Below are positions 1 through 11,256 of a stretch of DNA of 64,000 nt, one piece after another. Below the pieces are notes generated by a model. It saw only the letters and a list, made by a program, of their open reading frames with translations. It was not told the DNA's origin and ran no database searches. The DNA is taken from positions 682,001-746,000 of the forward strand of contig NC_092310.1 of NCBI RefSeq assembly GCF_036785885.1. Direction: 5' to 3'. Position numbers and translations under genes: made by a program. How positions within the stretch are numbered: position 1 is the first letter of the stretch; every line of letters starts with the position of its first letter. Source of the stretch: Coffea arabica (lineage: Eukaryota; Streptophyta; Magnoliopsida; Gentianales; Rubiaceae).

Positions 1-44
1 TATCCGTATATCTTCCCTTATTAATCCCCACGATGTGTTGGGGA

Positions 45-520
45 GGATGCAGCTTAATTGAGATCCTCAGCGACGCTTCTTCAGTGGCAACTCAGTGTCA
101 CTCTTAAAATTATATCAAGTGTTCATTTAATTTAAGTAATCACATAATATTTGATTTTAGTTTAAATTAACTGAACACTTCACATCAGATAAAAGAGTGG
201 CACTCAAGATCTGATTTGAATGCAGCTCAATTGAGATTCTCGATGCCATTTCTTTAGTGTCACTCTTAAAATTAGGTCAAATGTCCACTTAATCCAAGTT
301 ATCACGTGATATTTGATTTTAGTTTAAATTAACTGAACACTTGACATCTGATTTGGATGCAGATCAATTGAGATTATCAATGTCATTTCTTTAGTATCAT
401 TCTTAAAATTATGTCAAACGTCTACTTAATTTAGATTATCACGTGATATTTGATTTTAGTTTAAATTAACAGGACACCTGATATCTCTAGGATAAAAGAG
501 TGACACTCAGGATCTGATTT
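45..520. repeat. Three diverged tandem units of 136-174 bp
   Basis: Three head-to-tail units start at about 45, 219 and 355, each opening with a form of ATGCAGCTCAATTGAG. Each contains TTGATTTTAGTTTAAATTAAC, and a fourth unit is cut off just after 521. The units differ by point changes and short indels, including a TAAAAGAGTG segment absent from unit 2. No reading frame runs through them. This is an old tandem array or the edge of a larger repeat reaching past the left end of the window. Confidence 0.75.
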
Positions 521-766
521 GGATACAGCTGGTATCCTGTTTCTTTGTCATAAGATGAAGACTTTCGATGATCATTTAGGGTCTCTACACATTTCATGAA
601 CACGAGGCCAGCCCTGGACCTTTAGTAACTGAGCTGGTCCCTTGACTTTGCTATGGATTTGAACTCGAATAAATTCAAGACAGTTACTTGGCTCTATCCA
701 TGCATGTGAATGACAACCCTTTTTTTTTCTGTTTTTCTTTTAGTTTGGATTAATATATATATATAT

Positions 767-1193
767 TTCCTACGTCCCACTTTGATAGTCTTATTTTTCT
801 TTTTCGTCTGTTCTAAATTATAATCCACTTTCCAATTGAAGAATGTAGTTGTATTTTAATTTTTCTAAAATATCCTTATTCAATGTAAGTTATTGTTACT
901 ATAAACCTACCCCATTTAATGCATTTAGAATTTTCAAATTTATTTATTTCAAGAGGGAAACAAACTATATAAATGTCATCATTGGCTACAAACCATGAGC
1001 GAAAATTTTCAAAACCATCCATATTCTCACAATTTTACCATTAATTCAAGTTCACATAAAATTGTACTCTAATTAATGTGAGGGTATTTTAAGAAAATAG
1101 CTACCTAAATTGATTGTTCCAACAAAATTAACTATTTTTTCTTAAATTGTATGAAAAAAAAAATCAGGACTATCAAAGTGGGACGGAGGGAGT
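767..1193. mobile_element. Stowaway-like MITE, copy 1
   Basis: The ends are inverted copies of the CCGTCCCACTTTGATAGTC type: the left end is slightly decayed, and the right end reads GACTATCAAAGTGGGACGGAGGGAG followed by TA. CTCCCTCCGTCCC termini next to TA are typical of Stowaway (Tc1/mariner-like) MITEs in plants. The interior is AT-rich, non-coding, and matches the element at 45396-45724 in inverse orientation. Confidence 0.75.
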
Positions 1194-1756
1194 ATTTTAT
1201 TTTTATTTTTTGGGTTTTCAAAGCCATCTTGATAAAGTTATTGCCGTTTATTAATTGCTAACTAACGTTGTTGGTGCAACGCCCGGCAAAATGATCATTC
1301 ACTCCAAATATTGAAGCTCCTCATAACTCATTCAAGTTGGCGTATTTGGTTAATACATGTTCCTTTATCATCCTTCTCTACTTTATCTTCTTCTGCTTTC
1401 TTCTTTACGTGGATCATGTTGGGATTCTCCTCTTCCATTATTTTTGTTTGTTTTTGCATGAAATGTATTAAGTTAAACCCCAAAGTAAAACTTTTGCATG
1501 ATTGGAGCACCACTATATATTGATTCATTCCGAATGAATCTTGGGGCCCCCAAAGTTGGAGTCCTTGTCGAGACTTGAGAAACACCTCAACTTTGTTTGT
1601 TGAGCCAGCTCAATTTTATCCACAGATAGAGATGGGAGGTTGGAGGGAAATCCATCTCAATCGCTTACCATCTACCCATCTGTGAAGGCAGAAAATATCC
1701 GGATTTGATGCCAGAGAAAACCCCATGTTGTTTTCTTCTATCATACCAAAATAGAC

Positions 1757-2011
1757 ATGTTAACTAGGAGGCGTTTATTGCCAATTTCAACTGTATCAAG
1801 TGAAAAGGGGAAAAAAAAAATCTAGCATGTATTGAGCTGTATTATACTCCCTCCGTCCCATTTTGAGAGTCCTGTATTCATTTTTCATCTGTCCCAAATT
1901 GTAATCCACTTTCCAATTGAGGAATGTTAACAAGGAGGCGTTTATCGCCAATTTCAACTGTATCAAGTGAAAAAAAAAATAATAATCTAGCATGTATTGA
2001 GCTTTATTATA
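1757..2011. repeat. 88-90-bp direct repeats flanking a MITE fragment
   Basis: Copy A (1757-1846) and copy B (1924-2011) are near identical: both read from ATGTTAAC through CTGTATCAAGTGAAAA to CTAGCATGTATTGAGCT and ATTATA. Between them (1847-1923) lies only the left end of a Stowaway-like element, starting CTCCCTCCGTCCCATTTTGA and stopping at CCAATTGAGGAATGT. The duplication is far too long for a transposition target duplication. It looks like a tandem duplication whose breakpoint cut the MITE. Confidence 0.75.
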
Positions 2012-2138
2012 GTACCCATCATCGACTTTTCCTTTTTTTTTTCTTTTGTGTCAGTGGATATAGAATTTCTTTGTTTATAGAATTTCTCGTATTTTATAAA
2101 ATAAATTTTTTCGTCATTCACTTTTGAAAGTTTAAGGC

Positions 2139-2283
2139 CTTGCTTGGATTGCTTGTTTCCATCGAAAAATATTGTCATTTTCCGTGATCACATTTTCCTA
2201 TCACTTTTTTCCCTTACATATATCAAATCGCTACAGTATTTTTTCCATGAAAAATGACGGAAAATGCAATTTAAACACAACCT
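2139..2283. mobile_element. Small MITE of the dispersed TTTGGATTG family
   Basis: The left end (TTGCTTGGATTG) and right end (GCAATTTAAACACAACC) are imperfect inverted copies. The interior carries the family signature ATATATCAAATCGCTACAGTA, also seen at 11840-11962. Non-coding and partly degraded. Confidence 0.45.
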
Positions 2284-2901
2284 AAATTTACATTTTTTAC
2301 AAAATTACATTGTTCAAATTTGATTCCTACCTAAATTTTCGACCGAAATGCATTACATGGTTTGCATGTGATAATTTTTTAGAAGTAAAATTGTTAAATT
2401 ATATTTTACATAATTCGATCTATAATCTCACACATTTCACAAGATTAATTTTTTCGTCTCTTACATTTTATAAAATAAATTTTTTTATCTCTCGTATTTT
2501 ATAAAATAAAATTTTTTATTTTTAATTGATCACGTGTATAAATAACTCTTTTTTTTATAAAATGATAGAAATATTTTAAAGGAATTTTCCATTGCAATTT
2601 ACAAGGCCTTCTATTTGAGGAATTGGAGTTCACTGCAACGTAATGGGAAGACAATTTGCGGATTTACCCACAAAATATGCGAAGAGGATGGTACGAGTTT
2701 CCCAAAAAGCGTGGTACGTGTGGAGTACTAAATACTGCCGGTTTGACCGCACGATGATCGACTTAGGTAGAAGCCTTGAAACTCGTGAATGCTGTGACGT
2801 TTGAAGTAGGCGTACTTTTTTTCCTTTTTCTTTTTCTAAAACGACAGAGGTGAGGTAGGCGTACTTAAAGAATAGTAATTTAGAAGCCTTTATTGAATGC
2901 T

Positions 2902-3544
2902 CTGTTTGAATTAGTTATTTTTTGAAGTATTTTTGAAATATTTTATTATAATAATATACATGAAAATTTTTTATTGTAAATATTTTTAATGATGTTTTTT
3001 GAGATATTTTTAGAATATATTTTAGAATATTTTTAAAATTTTAAAATTTTTTAAGTATTTTTAAAAAAATTAACACTATCATTCATCACTACTATCCACC
3101 ATCGCTGCCATCTTCTCTCTCTCTTCCTCTCCTTTCCTCTTTCTTCTCCTTCCTTTTTCTCTTTCCCTCTCCTTACCCTCCCCTCGATTAGATCAAGGAA
3201 GGGAGGGCTGGGGTGTGATGGGGAAGGGGAGACCAATTCGGGGAAGCGAGGGACGAGGTTTGGCTGGGAAAGGGGAGGAGAAATAGGGGAGAAGGGAAAA
3301 GGGAGAAAAAATGGGAGGAAAGAGAGGGAGGAGGGGATGGTGGAGTTGGCGGGTGATAGTGGTGGTGACAAATGGAAGAAGAATATGGTGTAGTTTTTAT
3401 TTTTTTTAAAATTTTTTTTTGTATATTGGAGTTATTTTTTGATATATTGTATGGATGTACTGTTTTTGACACTGTTTTTATTTGTATATTACGGTAGTAT
3501 TATATATGCAAAACTTGTTTTTAAAAAAATGAAAAATCCAAACA
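2902..3544. mobile_element. Putative TIR element with polypyrimidine and polypurine arms
   Basis: The left border CTGTTTGAATTAG and right border AATCCAAACAG are imperfect inverted repeats. AT-rich arms enclose a core in which about 75 bases of almost pure pyrimidine (3112-3185) are followed by about 150 bases of purine-rich sequence (3195-3345). The two tracts are loosely complementary and could pair. Apparent proline/serine-rich and charged reading frames here come only from the biased composition. Confidence 0.45.
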
Positions 3545-3840
3545 GTGTTTGGATTGCAATTTTCGATAAAATTTTTATGTTTGGCGTGACTATTTCTTTT
3601 ATATTTTTTAAATTATTTTTTTGTCTCATATATATTATATTTTAAAAAAAAAGTGCCACAATAAATTTTTCTTGATAAACTCTTAAAAAATTACAATCCC
3701 ATACAAGCTCGTGTCCAGGTCAACATGAGGTATTTAGATTTTAAGATCTTGTTGTAATTCATCATTGTTTGCAATTTCTAGTTCATGTAGAAATTTTTCT
3801 TTACTTTAATTTGCAGCCAGATAGCGATAGATGCACTTAA

Positions 3841-3979
3841 AGCACTCCTGTTTGGATTGCCAGTTATTTAGGGAAAATGTTTTGAATATTCTTTTACGCA
3901 TTTTTAAATTGTCTTTTTTTACTTATAGCTACAGTACATTTTTCTATGTAAAAAACCCAAAAACTCCAATCCAGTGCTT
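3841..3979. mobile_element. Small MITE of the TTTGGATTG family
   Basis: AGCACT plus TTTGGATTG at the left is answered by CAATCCAGTGCT at the right. The interior has the family's GCTACAGTACATTTTT stretch. It directly abuts the hAT-like element that begins at 3985. No coding potential. Confidence 0.45.
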
Positions 3980-3984
3980 ATGGG

Positions 3985-4624
3985 TAGGGGTGTTCATATT
4001 TTGTAAAATATTGAAAAATCGACCGATCGAATCTAAATCGGATTTCAAATTTGGTAAATTGGAAATTGAAATATAATGTTTGGTAGTAAAACGGTTCAGG
4101 AATAGATATTAAAAATATAGTAACAAATTACTGATTATTGGCCGAATCATCAAATTTTTTATAATATAAGGATATATATATATATATTTCTAAATATTAG
4201 GGTATTTTTAATCCTATAACTAAATACTAATTAGCTAACTTAACTATAATCATACTCGGAAGTCAAAGTTTGATGGAAGCTGATATATTGGAGTTCAGCT
4301 TGACAAATAATTTTAGAGCTCTTTATTATGAACCTAATTATATATATATATATACATATGAGTTAAGTTGATTGAATTTTATTGAAAAAACATATGGGAT
4401 ATTATTTCTTTACAGCAAATTTTTAGATAAAATTAAAATATTTTAAATCACTATTGACATTTCGAATTTCATATATTACCGAATTACCAATTCTTCGATC
4501 TAATTTACCAAAACTAAAGTTTGGACAGTAATCAGATATTAGACTTAAAAATCTGATTCTCGAATTATCTCAAAAAAAAAAAATTTTTACCGAATTTCCG
4601 ATTATTGGCCAATGAACACCCCTA
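3985..4624. mobile_element. hAT-like MITE with TAGGGGTGTTCA termini
   Basis: The element begins TAGGGGTGTTCA and ends TGAACACCCCTA, a perfect 12-bp terminal inverted repeat of the type found on plant hAT non-autonomous elements. The flanking 8-mers (CTTATGGG and CACATGAG) match at only five positions, so the target duplication has decayed. The interior is AT-rich with no transposase frame. Its termini resemble those of the element at 25500-26025. Confidence 0.7.
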
Positions 4625-5087
4625 CACATGAGTATATGATAAATATCCTCCAACCGACAAAACAAAGAAATAAGAAAAGCTAAAGAAACTAAAAAATTAA
4701 AAATAAACTCATGTATTAGTGAGTTATTAAGCATGTATGATTGGGATCCAAGTGTAAAGCAGGCAAAATAAAAATAAAAAACAACGAAGCATTACGTCAT
4801 ATTTTTTAGTAGTAGTAAGATACAATACAACAGCACATGGAGGACACCCTGTCCACCCCTTTAGTTTCCATTATATACCCCTTATTTGTCCCTTAACTTC
4901 ACCACTGTTACCTCAACCGGGAAGGGGTAAAATGGTGACATCGACTGAGGCCGGCGCGAAGATGAGATATCTGGAATTGAGGGACCCAGCCAATGGCTGG
5001 CGCCAAATCACCCAAAAATGGCGGGGCCCTCTTCCGGACTCCAAACACACTTATCAAATCCCATTCTCGATTCCATCCTGCAGATAT

Positions 5088-6010
5088 TCTGCATGTCAGT
5101 TTCTCTGCAGACAATTCTCCAATCAATGAAGAATAAGAGGTTGGGTGCGATTTCAATATTATTATGATCGAAAAACATGTGAAAAAGCTCTTGGTCCTTT
5201 TTTTTTTAAACAAAATTTTCAAATACAATGCTATAATAATATATAATAATTTAAAAAAATCTAATTCATATAATATATCAAAATTTTTTAAAAAAATGTA
5301 TAGTCAAAAATTTTCATATACACTGCTACAGTAAAATTTTTTAAAAATACCCTAAAAAATAGTTAATCCAAACGATGTCAATTTCTTGTCAAAACAAGAT
5401 TTTGACTATTTTATAGATTATGAGTAACAATCAACAAAATAGTCATAAATGTGTTGATTAGTTAATTTATTTGATGAACGCAAGGATATATTTATCCATC
5501 ATGATCTTTTTTTTTGGTCAAAACATGATTTTGATTATTTGACAAATTAAGAGTAATAATTGTCGAAATGGATATAAATGTGATGATTAATAAGAAGTTG
5601 GGCCGCGATTTCACTGTTATAATCGAAAAATTTGTCGTTTGCAGTTTAAAAAAAAAGCCTAAAATACAACCCGACTTTGCTGTTATAAAAAAGCCAAAAA
5701 AATCTAAACAATCTAAAAAATAAAAAAAAACCTAAAATACAACCTCATTTGCAGTAAGTATTTTTCACCTGCATTACTACAGTAAAATATTTCAAAAACA
5801 TTATAAAAACCAGCTAATTCAGATGGAGATCATTTTTTGTCAAAACAGAATTCTGATTATTTTATAAATTACAAGCAATAATTGTCGAAATTGCCATAAA
5901 TGTGCTGATTAATTAGTTTAGTGGATGTCAATTGCTATTCAGACAAATAATTCTCCTATTAAAAGAAGAATAAGAAGTTGGGATTTCAGTTTTAAAATCT
6001 CCGACAAATT
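5088..6010. repeat. Degenerate repeats around GAATAAGAAGTTGGG
   Basis: Three diverged copies of a motif (AGAATAAGAGGTTGGG at about 5129, TAAGAAGTTGGG at about 5590, AGAATAAGAAGTTGGG at about 5969) alternate with three copies of a TTGTCAAAACA...TTTTGA/CTGATTATTT block (about 5393, 5515, 5838). The segment looks like a decayed tandem array of a non-coding element. The block at 4930-5110 just before it is unusually GC-rich for this spacer, but no gene can be supported there. Confidence 0.5.
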
Positions 6011-7128
6011 ATGCCGCGTTTGGCATCAGATATTCTAGGGTGCTCAATTGCTCGAATTCTTTAGCCGCTCTGGGGCAGGGACCAATGTATAATGCTACTT
6101 AAAGTCACATTTCTCCAATTTGTATGGGTTTGTGGTCCTTGTGGTTAAAGATATAAAAAAAAAAGATGACTAATTTCACAATGAGAAAATTCATTGTGAC
6201 CTCACATTAATGTGTATAATGAGATATGTGGATTTTAAATCGAGAAAAAGGTATTAGATTTTTTTTTTCGCAAATATTAGCAAAATGTAGTATGTTGCTA
6301 TTGCCTATCCGTCTATGGCTATTCTTTCACATTTCATGCCTTTGGAAAAACTCCATCCGTGAACCACCTTGTCTGGATTTCACAGAAAAATTTTTACGTT
6401 TTTCGTAGATACATTTTTTAATCAACTTTTTATCTCATATACATCAAATTGCTATTGTATATTTTTCTACAAAAACTCCTAAAAATAGCAATCCAAATAG
6501 TTGTTTGCTAAGCATAAAGATAAGATGCTTACAAGTCATATTACTGTTTACCATTAAGACTAAGGTGCGTTTTATTATAGTATTATTCGTCAAAGAAGAT
6601 CAAGCTTTGCGATTATCTTTTCATCTCACGCATACATATCGCAAAAAAAATGTTACAGTGTCATTCTATTATGACATTTTAGAAAATTTTGTATACCTTA
6701 GTTTTAGATTGGTTATCACCATCTCTAGAAACATTTAACTTCTATTGTTTTTACATATGGATAGAAATACTAAGGTATGAAAAATTAAACACTAACAATG
6801 AAGGCGCTTAGATAGGCTATTATTTATAAGTATTATTTCACTCGCATTATTATGAACACATTTTTCAATTATTTTTTCATCCAACATACATCTTCGCATC
6901 CCAAAGAATGCCATAATTTTATTTTCAATAATTTTTTCCAATGATACTTCCTTGATTTCATTTATGTGCTCTAACAAACTAGCCCTCTATCTTTCCAAGG
7001 TATAGAAGAAAAAGGGCGAAAGAAAAAGGCTGGGTCTATGCTGTCCGTAGAATAAATAAACCACAGGATTTGCATTATTAGAAAATTAAATAAGAAATGA
7101 GCAAGTAGGGGAGACACATACCTATCTA
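6011..7128. other. AT-rich spacer, no gene seen
   Basis: There are only short frames without codon bias or recognisable domains. Remnants of the TTTGGATTG-type MITE family are visible near 6410-6510 (right end AGCAATCCAAATAG). Nothing further can be supported. Confidence 0.6.
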
Positions 7129-7136
7129 GATAACAG

Positions 7137-7746
7137 CTCTGTTTTCAAACTCGGACCGGACCGGCCGGTCGAACCGGTTGAACCGGGAACCGGCCAGGTA
7201 GCCGGTCCGAGTCACATTAGAAAACCGGAAATTTAAAACCCGGTCAAAGCCGGTCAAAAACCGGGTTTGACCGGGTTTGACCGGGAAAAAACCGGTTTTT
7301 CCGGTTCAACAGTATTTTTTTAAAAAAAAAATTTAAACTTTTTAATATTATGTTTTGACCCCCTAAATTGTTAAAACTTATTGATATACCTCAAATATTT
7401 GATACTTTATAAATATTGTCCTAAAATTTGATGTTATTTTTCAATTAAATTCATAATTTTAATTCTAAACTTGTTAATATTTATTAAATAATATAAATTG
7501 CTACTTGATTGTTCTAATTTCTTTGTATTTTCTTGTTAAATATATTTGAAACATCAAATATATATGAATATGCCTTTATTAATATCAATATATTATTAGA
7601 TATTATATATATAACATTTTAATTTTAAAATAATTTTTATTTATGACGTCATCCGGTTCGACCCCTATCGACCCCCGGTCGAACCCATTGACCCCTGACC
7701 CCTGACCTCGGCCGAATCGCTATCCGGTCCGGTTCTGAAAACATAG
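7137..7746. mobile_element. CCGGTT-rich TIR element with 8-bp target duplication
   Basis: The left end CTCTGTTTTCAAACTCGGACC and the complement of the right end CTATGTTTTCAGAACCGGACC form imperfect terminal inverted repeats. The element is flanked by GATAACAG at 7129-7136 and 7747-7754, an exact 8-bp duplication as made by hAT transposases. About 190 bp at the left and 95 bp at the right are made of CCGGTT/CCGGTC blocks and are very CpG-rich. The middle is AT-rich. It carries no transposase. It ends about 190 bp upstream of the tubulin start codon and so may overlap that promoter. Confidence 0.7.
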
Positions 7747-7799
7747 GATAACAGAGACTACCTCATTGCCCCCTAGATATTCTACACCTTTTGTATCTT

Positions 7800-7938
7800 A
7801 CAGAGAGAGAAAGAGAAAGAGAAAGAGAGGGTAAAGACAGAAAGAGGAGAGGAAAAGGTCTTCTTGCTATCAAAAGAGAGAGGAAGAAGACCTAGCCAGG
7901 AAAAAAGAAAAGAGCGGAGGTTTTAGGGGTTGTTAAAA
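7800..7938 (+). promoter_or_regulatory. Purine-rich leader of the tubulin gene
   Basis: An AGAGAGAAAGAGAAAGAG-type tract directly precedes the tubulin start codon with no in-frame ATG between. GA-rich leaders are common in plant housekeeping genes and can bind GAGA-type (BBR/BPC) factors. I see no convincing TATA box, so the transcription start is not fixed. Inference only. Confidence 0.4.
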
Positions 7939-10900
7939 ATGAGAGAAATCATAAGCATTCACATAGGACAAGCAGGGATTCAGGTTGGGAATTCCTGTTG
8001 GGAGCTGTATTGCCTTGAACATGGCATCCACGCTGATGGCATGATGCCCAGGTCTGTCTCTCCTTTTTTCTGCCCATCTTTTATTTGTAAAAGCTTACCT
8101 TTTTCCTTTTTTTATGTGTTTATAGGGGTTGATGGTTGAAGATTTGTGATTCTCATCATCTTTGGGCTTTGTCATTGCATGGGTTCGATTAAAAATTTCA
8201 TTTTTTGAAAAGGGTTTCTGTGATTTTTTGGTTTTTACCTTTTCTCCCTGGACCAAAAGAGCAGATGTTTTGTTTTTTCTTTTTGGGATTCATTGTCTGT
8301 TTCTGTTGGAGTTTTGGGCAATTTTGTCGGTGGATCCGGTTTTGTAGCTTTGGGAAATTTGATCTCAATTTGTATGATGAGAGGATGGTTGTACATTCTT
8401 GAATTTTGTGCTTCTGGTGACCATTTGTGCCTCATGACAGAAAGATTAAAGAGAGAGCAAAATTAATTTGTGTTTTGGAGCAAATGTGAACCCATGTTCT
8501 GAACAAATCTGGGTGGTATGTGATCAATAGTTGAAATGAGATGCGCATTCTGCTAAATCTTGCTTTCTTTTGTTGTTTCACGTACCTTTCAGTGATTTGT
8601 TCTGTCGTTGTGGTTATGAATGAATTCTCTCTAAATTTTGCAGTGACACTACAGTGGGTATTGCACATGATGCATTCAACACTTTTTTTAGCGAAACCGG
8701 ATCAGGGAAGCATGTTCCAAGAGCTATTTTTTTGGATCTCGAACCCACTGTTATCGATGAGGTCAGGACTGGGACATACCGCCAGCTTTTCCACCCTGAA
8801 CAGCTTATTTCTGGAAAGGAAGATGCTGCTAACAATTTTGCAAGAGGGCATTATACTGGTAAAATGTTTCTGAGGAGCTTTGTCTAAACCGTCGCTGTTT
8901 TGTATCTGTCTGTTATGTTTGGATATTCATTGCTGTGTTAATATGTTTTGCAGTCGGAAAAGAGATTGTTGATCTTTGCCTGGATAGGGTGAGGAAATTG
9001 GCTGATAATTGCACTGGCTTGCAAGGTTTCTTAGTTTTCAATGCTGTTGGTGGTGGTACTGGTTCTGGATTGGGATCATTGTTATTGGAGCGTTTGTCTG
9101 TGGACTATGGAAAGAAGTCTAAGCTTGGCTTCACCATCTATCCTTCTCCCCAGGTGCTTATACTGTAGTTACAGATGAGGAACATTGGACTTGTTAATTT
9201 GAATGTTATGCTTATGTGGTGTTTATGTATCTCTCGCACGTTTTAACGCAATGCCCTTAGTTATTATTTGCTGTAGAAGTTTGCTGGATGTTGATTCTAT
9301 GAGTACACGTCGAATAGTTGAAGTTTTATAACATTTTGATATGAAACAAATTGGAGTCAGTTTGTTGCTGAATAGGTATTATCTAATTAATTTAAATTAT
9401 GAAGTTGCAAAATAGAGGTTAACAGCACTCATCTGGTTTGATTTGCAGGTATCCACTGCTGTTGTGGAGCCTTATAACAGTGTTCTTTCTACTCATTCCC
9501 TCCTTGAACACACGGATGTTGCTGTGCTGTTGGACAATGAAGCCATTTATGATATTTGTAGGAGATCTCTAGATATTGAGAGACCTACATATACTAATTT
9601 GAACCGCTTGATTTCTCAAATCATTTCATCCCTGACAACTTCTTTAAGATTTGATGGAGCCATCAATGTGGACATTACAGAGTTCCAGACCAACCTTGTA
9701 CCATATCCTCGAATTCATTTCATGCTTTCATCTTATGCACCTGTAATATCAGCTGAGAAAGCATACCATGAACAGCTATCAGTGCCTGAGATAACAAATG
9801 CAGTGTTTGAGCCCTCAAGCATGATGGCAAAATGTGATCCTAGACATGGGAAGTATATGGCTTGCTGCCTGATGTACCGTGGAGATGTTGTTCCCAAAGA
9901 TGTCAATGCTGCTGTTGCTACCATAAAAACCAAAAGGACAGTTCAGTTTGTTGACTGGTAAGGAAATTGCTTATTATCACTATTATACATTAAGAAGTAT
10001 CTTGGAGATTTTCAAGATGCTGGCTCTTAGTCTCGTAACTATTTAGTATATTCTCTGAAATGGTCAAGATATGAATATGCTAGTCTAAATCATCTTGTCA
10101 TGCATTTGGTCTAAAACATCTGGAACTGAATGGTTCTTTAGTTGTATCATTATTGTGTTTGGACAAGTTTAACTAAGATCAGCTTCTCCAAAATCCACAA
10201 GATGCTGCATTTAGGACTATTTCAGGTGTTTTGCTGATGTTTAATTTTGAATTTGCCAGCTTCATTTTAGCGTTATGTAATTTTTTTTTTTGGGTATGCT
10301 TCATACTCTTCATTGATCTTCAGGAAAGAGAACACAAAGTAGGTGGAATCTCTGAAAACATGTAGAGAACATAAACCTGAGAAACAGTTCACGAGCTACC
10401 TATACATGGAATTTGGGTGTTACATTCATGTAAAACAGGCAGGATTACTCTAAATTAACCTTTTAACATAATTTGGTGAAATTGTAACTCAAGTCATTAG
10501 TTATATATCAGTTTCTTTAGGTAAATAAGATGGCTATGAACCAAGCTCAATCTAAGCCTGATTTCAGATACTGGCTTATTCAATCTTTACCGTTGATTTA
10601 TGATCACTGCCAACCTGTCCATGCATACATAAACATGTGGTCCACTCTAGGTGAAGCATGGAGTAGGATAACGTGACATGCTACCATCAACAATTATCTA
10701 CTGCATGGCATGCATGTTCATTGCAGACAGCATGTATTAGAACCCACTAACATTTGTTCTTTCTGCTAGTATTTCTTCCCTTAATTTTCCCTCAAAGGGA
10801 AGAACGACTGGTTGTGTTTGACGGCTCACCGGTTAACCTTGAGAATGATCGTCGTGCACTTACGGCTAAGACCAACTTAGCAATAGCCATTATGTTTATT

Positions 10901-11256
10901 CATTTCAATGTGTACGTTTGATCATCCTCTCTTCTTTACACAGGTGCCCTACCGGCTTCAAATGTGGTATTAACTATCAACCTCCAACTGTGGTACCGGG
11001 GGGTGATCTTGCCAAAGTGCAGCGAGCTGTGTGCATGATCAGTAATAATACTGCAGTGGCAGAAGTTTTTTCGCGGATTGATCATAAGTTTGACCTCATG
11101 TACTCCAAGAGGGCATTTGTTCATTGGTACGTCGGTGAAGGCATGGAAGAAGGAGAGTTCTCCGAAGCCCGAGAGGACTTGGCTGCTCTTGAGAAGGATT
11201 ACGAGGAAGTTGGTGCTGAAGGTGTTGACGAAGAGGAAGAACCCGAAGACTACTGA
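7939..11256 (+). CDS. Alpha-tubulin, TUA3/TUA5 class
   Basis: Alpha subunit of the microtubule heterodimer. Five exons: 7939-8051, 8644-8858, 8954-9153, 9449-9957, 10944-11256; all introns are GT-AG and the product is 449 residues. It starts [13 protein letters not shown] (a typical tubulin N-terminus and autoregulatory signal), has the nucleotide-binding loop GGGTGSG at 142-148 and the hydrolysis-promoting Glu254 in TEFQTNL, and ends in an acidic tail finishing EDY, with the C-terminal Tyr used in detyrosination cycles. Residue 40 is Thr (MPSDTT) instead of the acetylatable Lys of canonical alpha-tubulins. That matches what I recall of Arabidopsis TUA3/TUA5 and fits the local synteny. The start codon is the first ATG after the purine-rich leader. 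Convergent with the TIGR01589 gene downstream. Confidence 0.97.

Noticed and set aside
3051-3472. Overlapping minus-strand frames with Pro/Ser-rich and Arg/Glu-rich stretches
   Set aside because: They arise from polypurine/polypyrimidine sequence inside a putative transposon; no domain or splice support.
4932-5129. 65-codon + frame in a GC-rich patch
   Set aside because: No similarity recognised, and the opposite strand is also open; composition effect.
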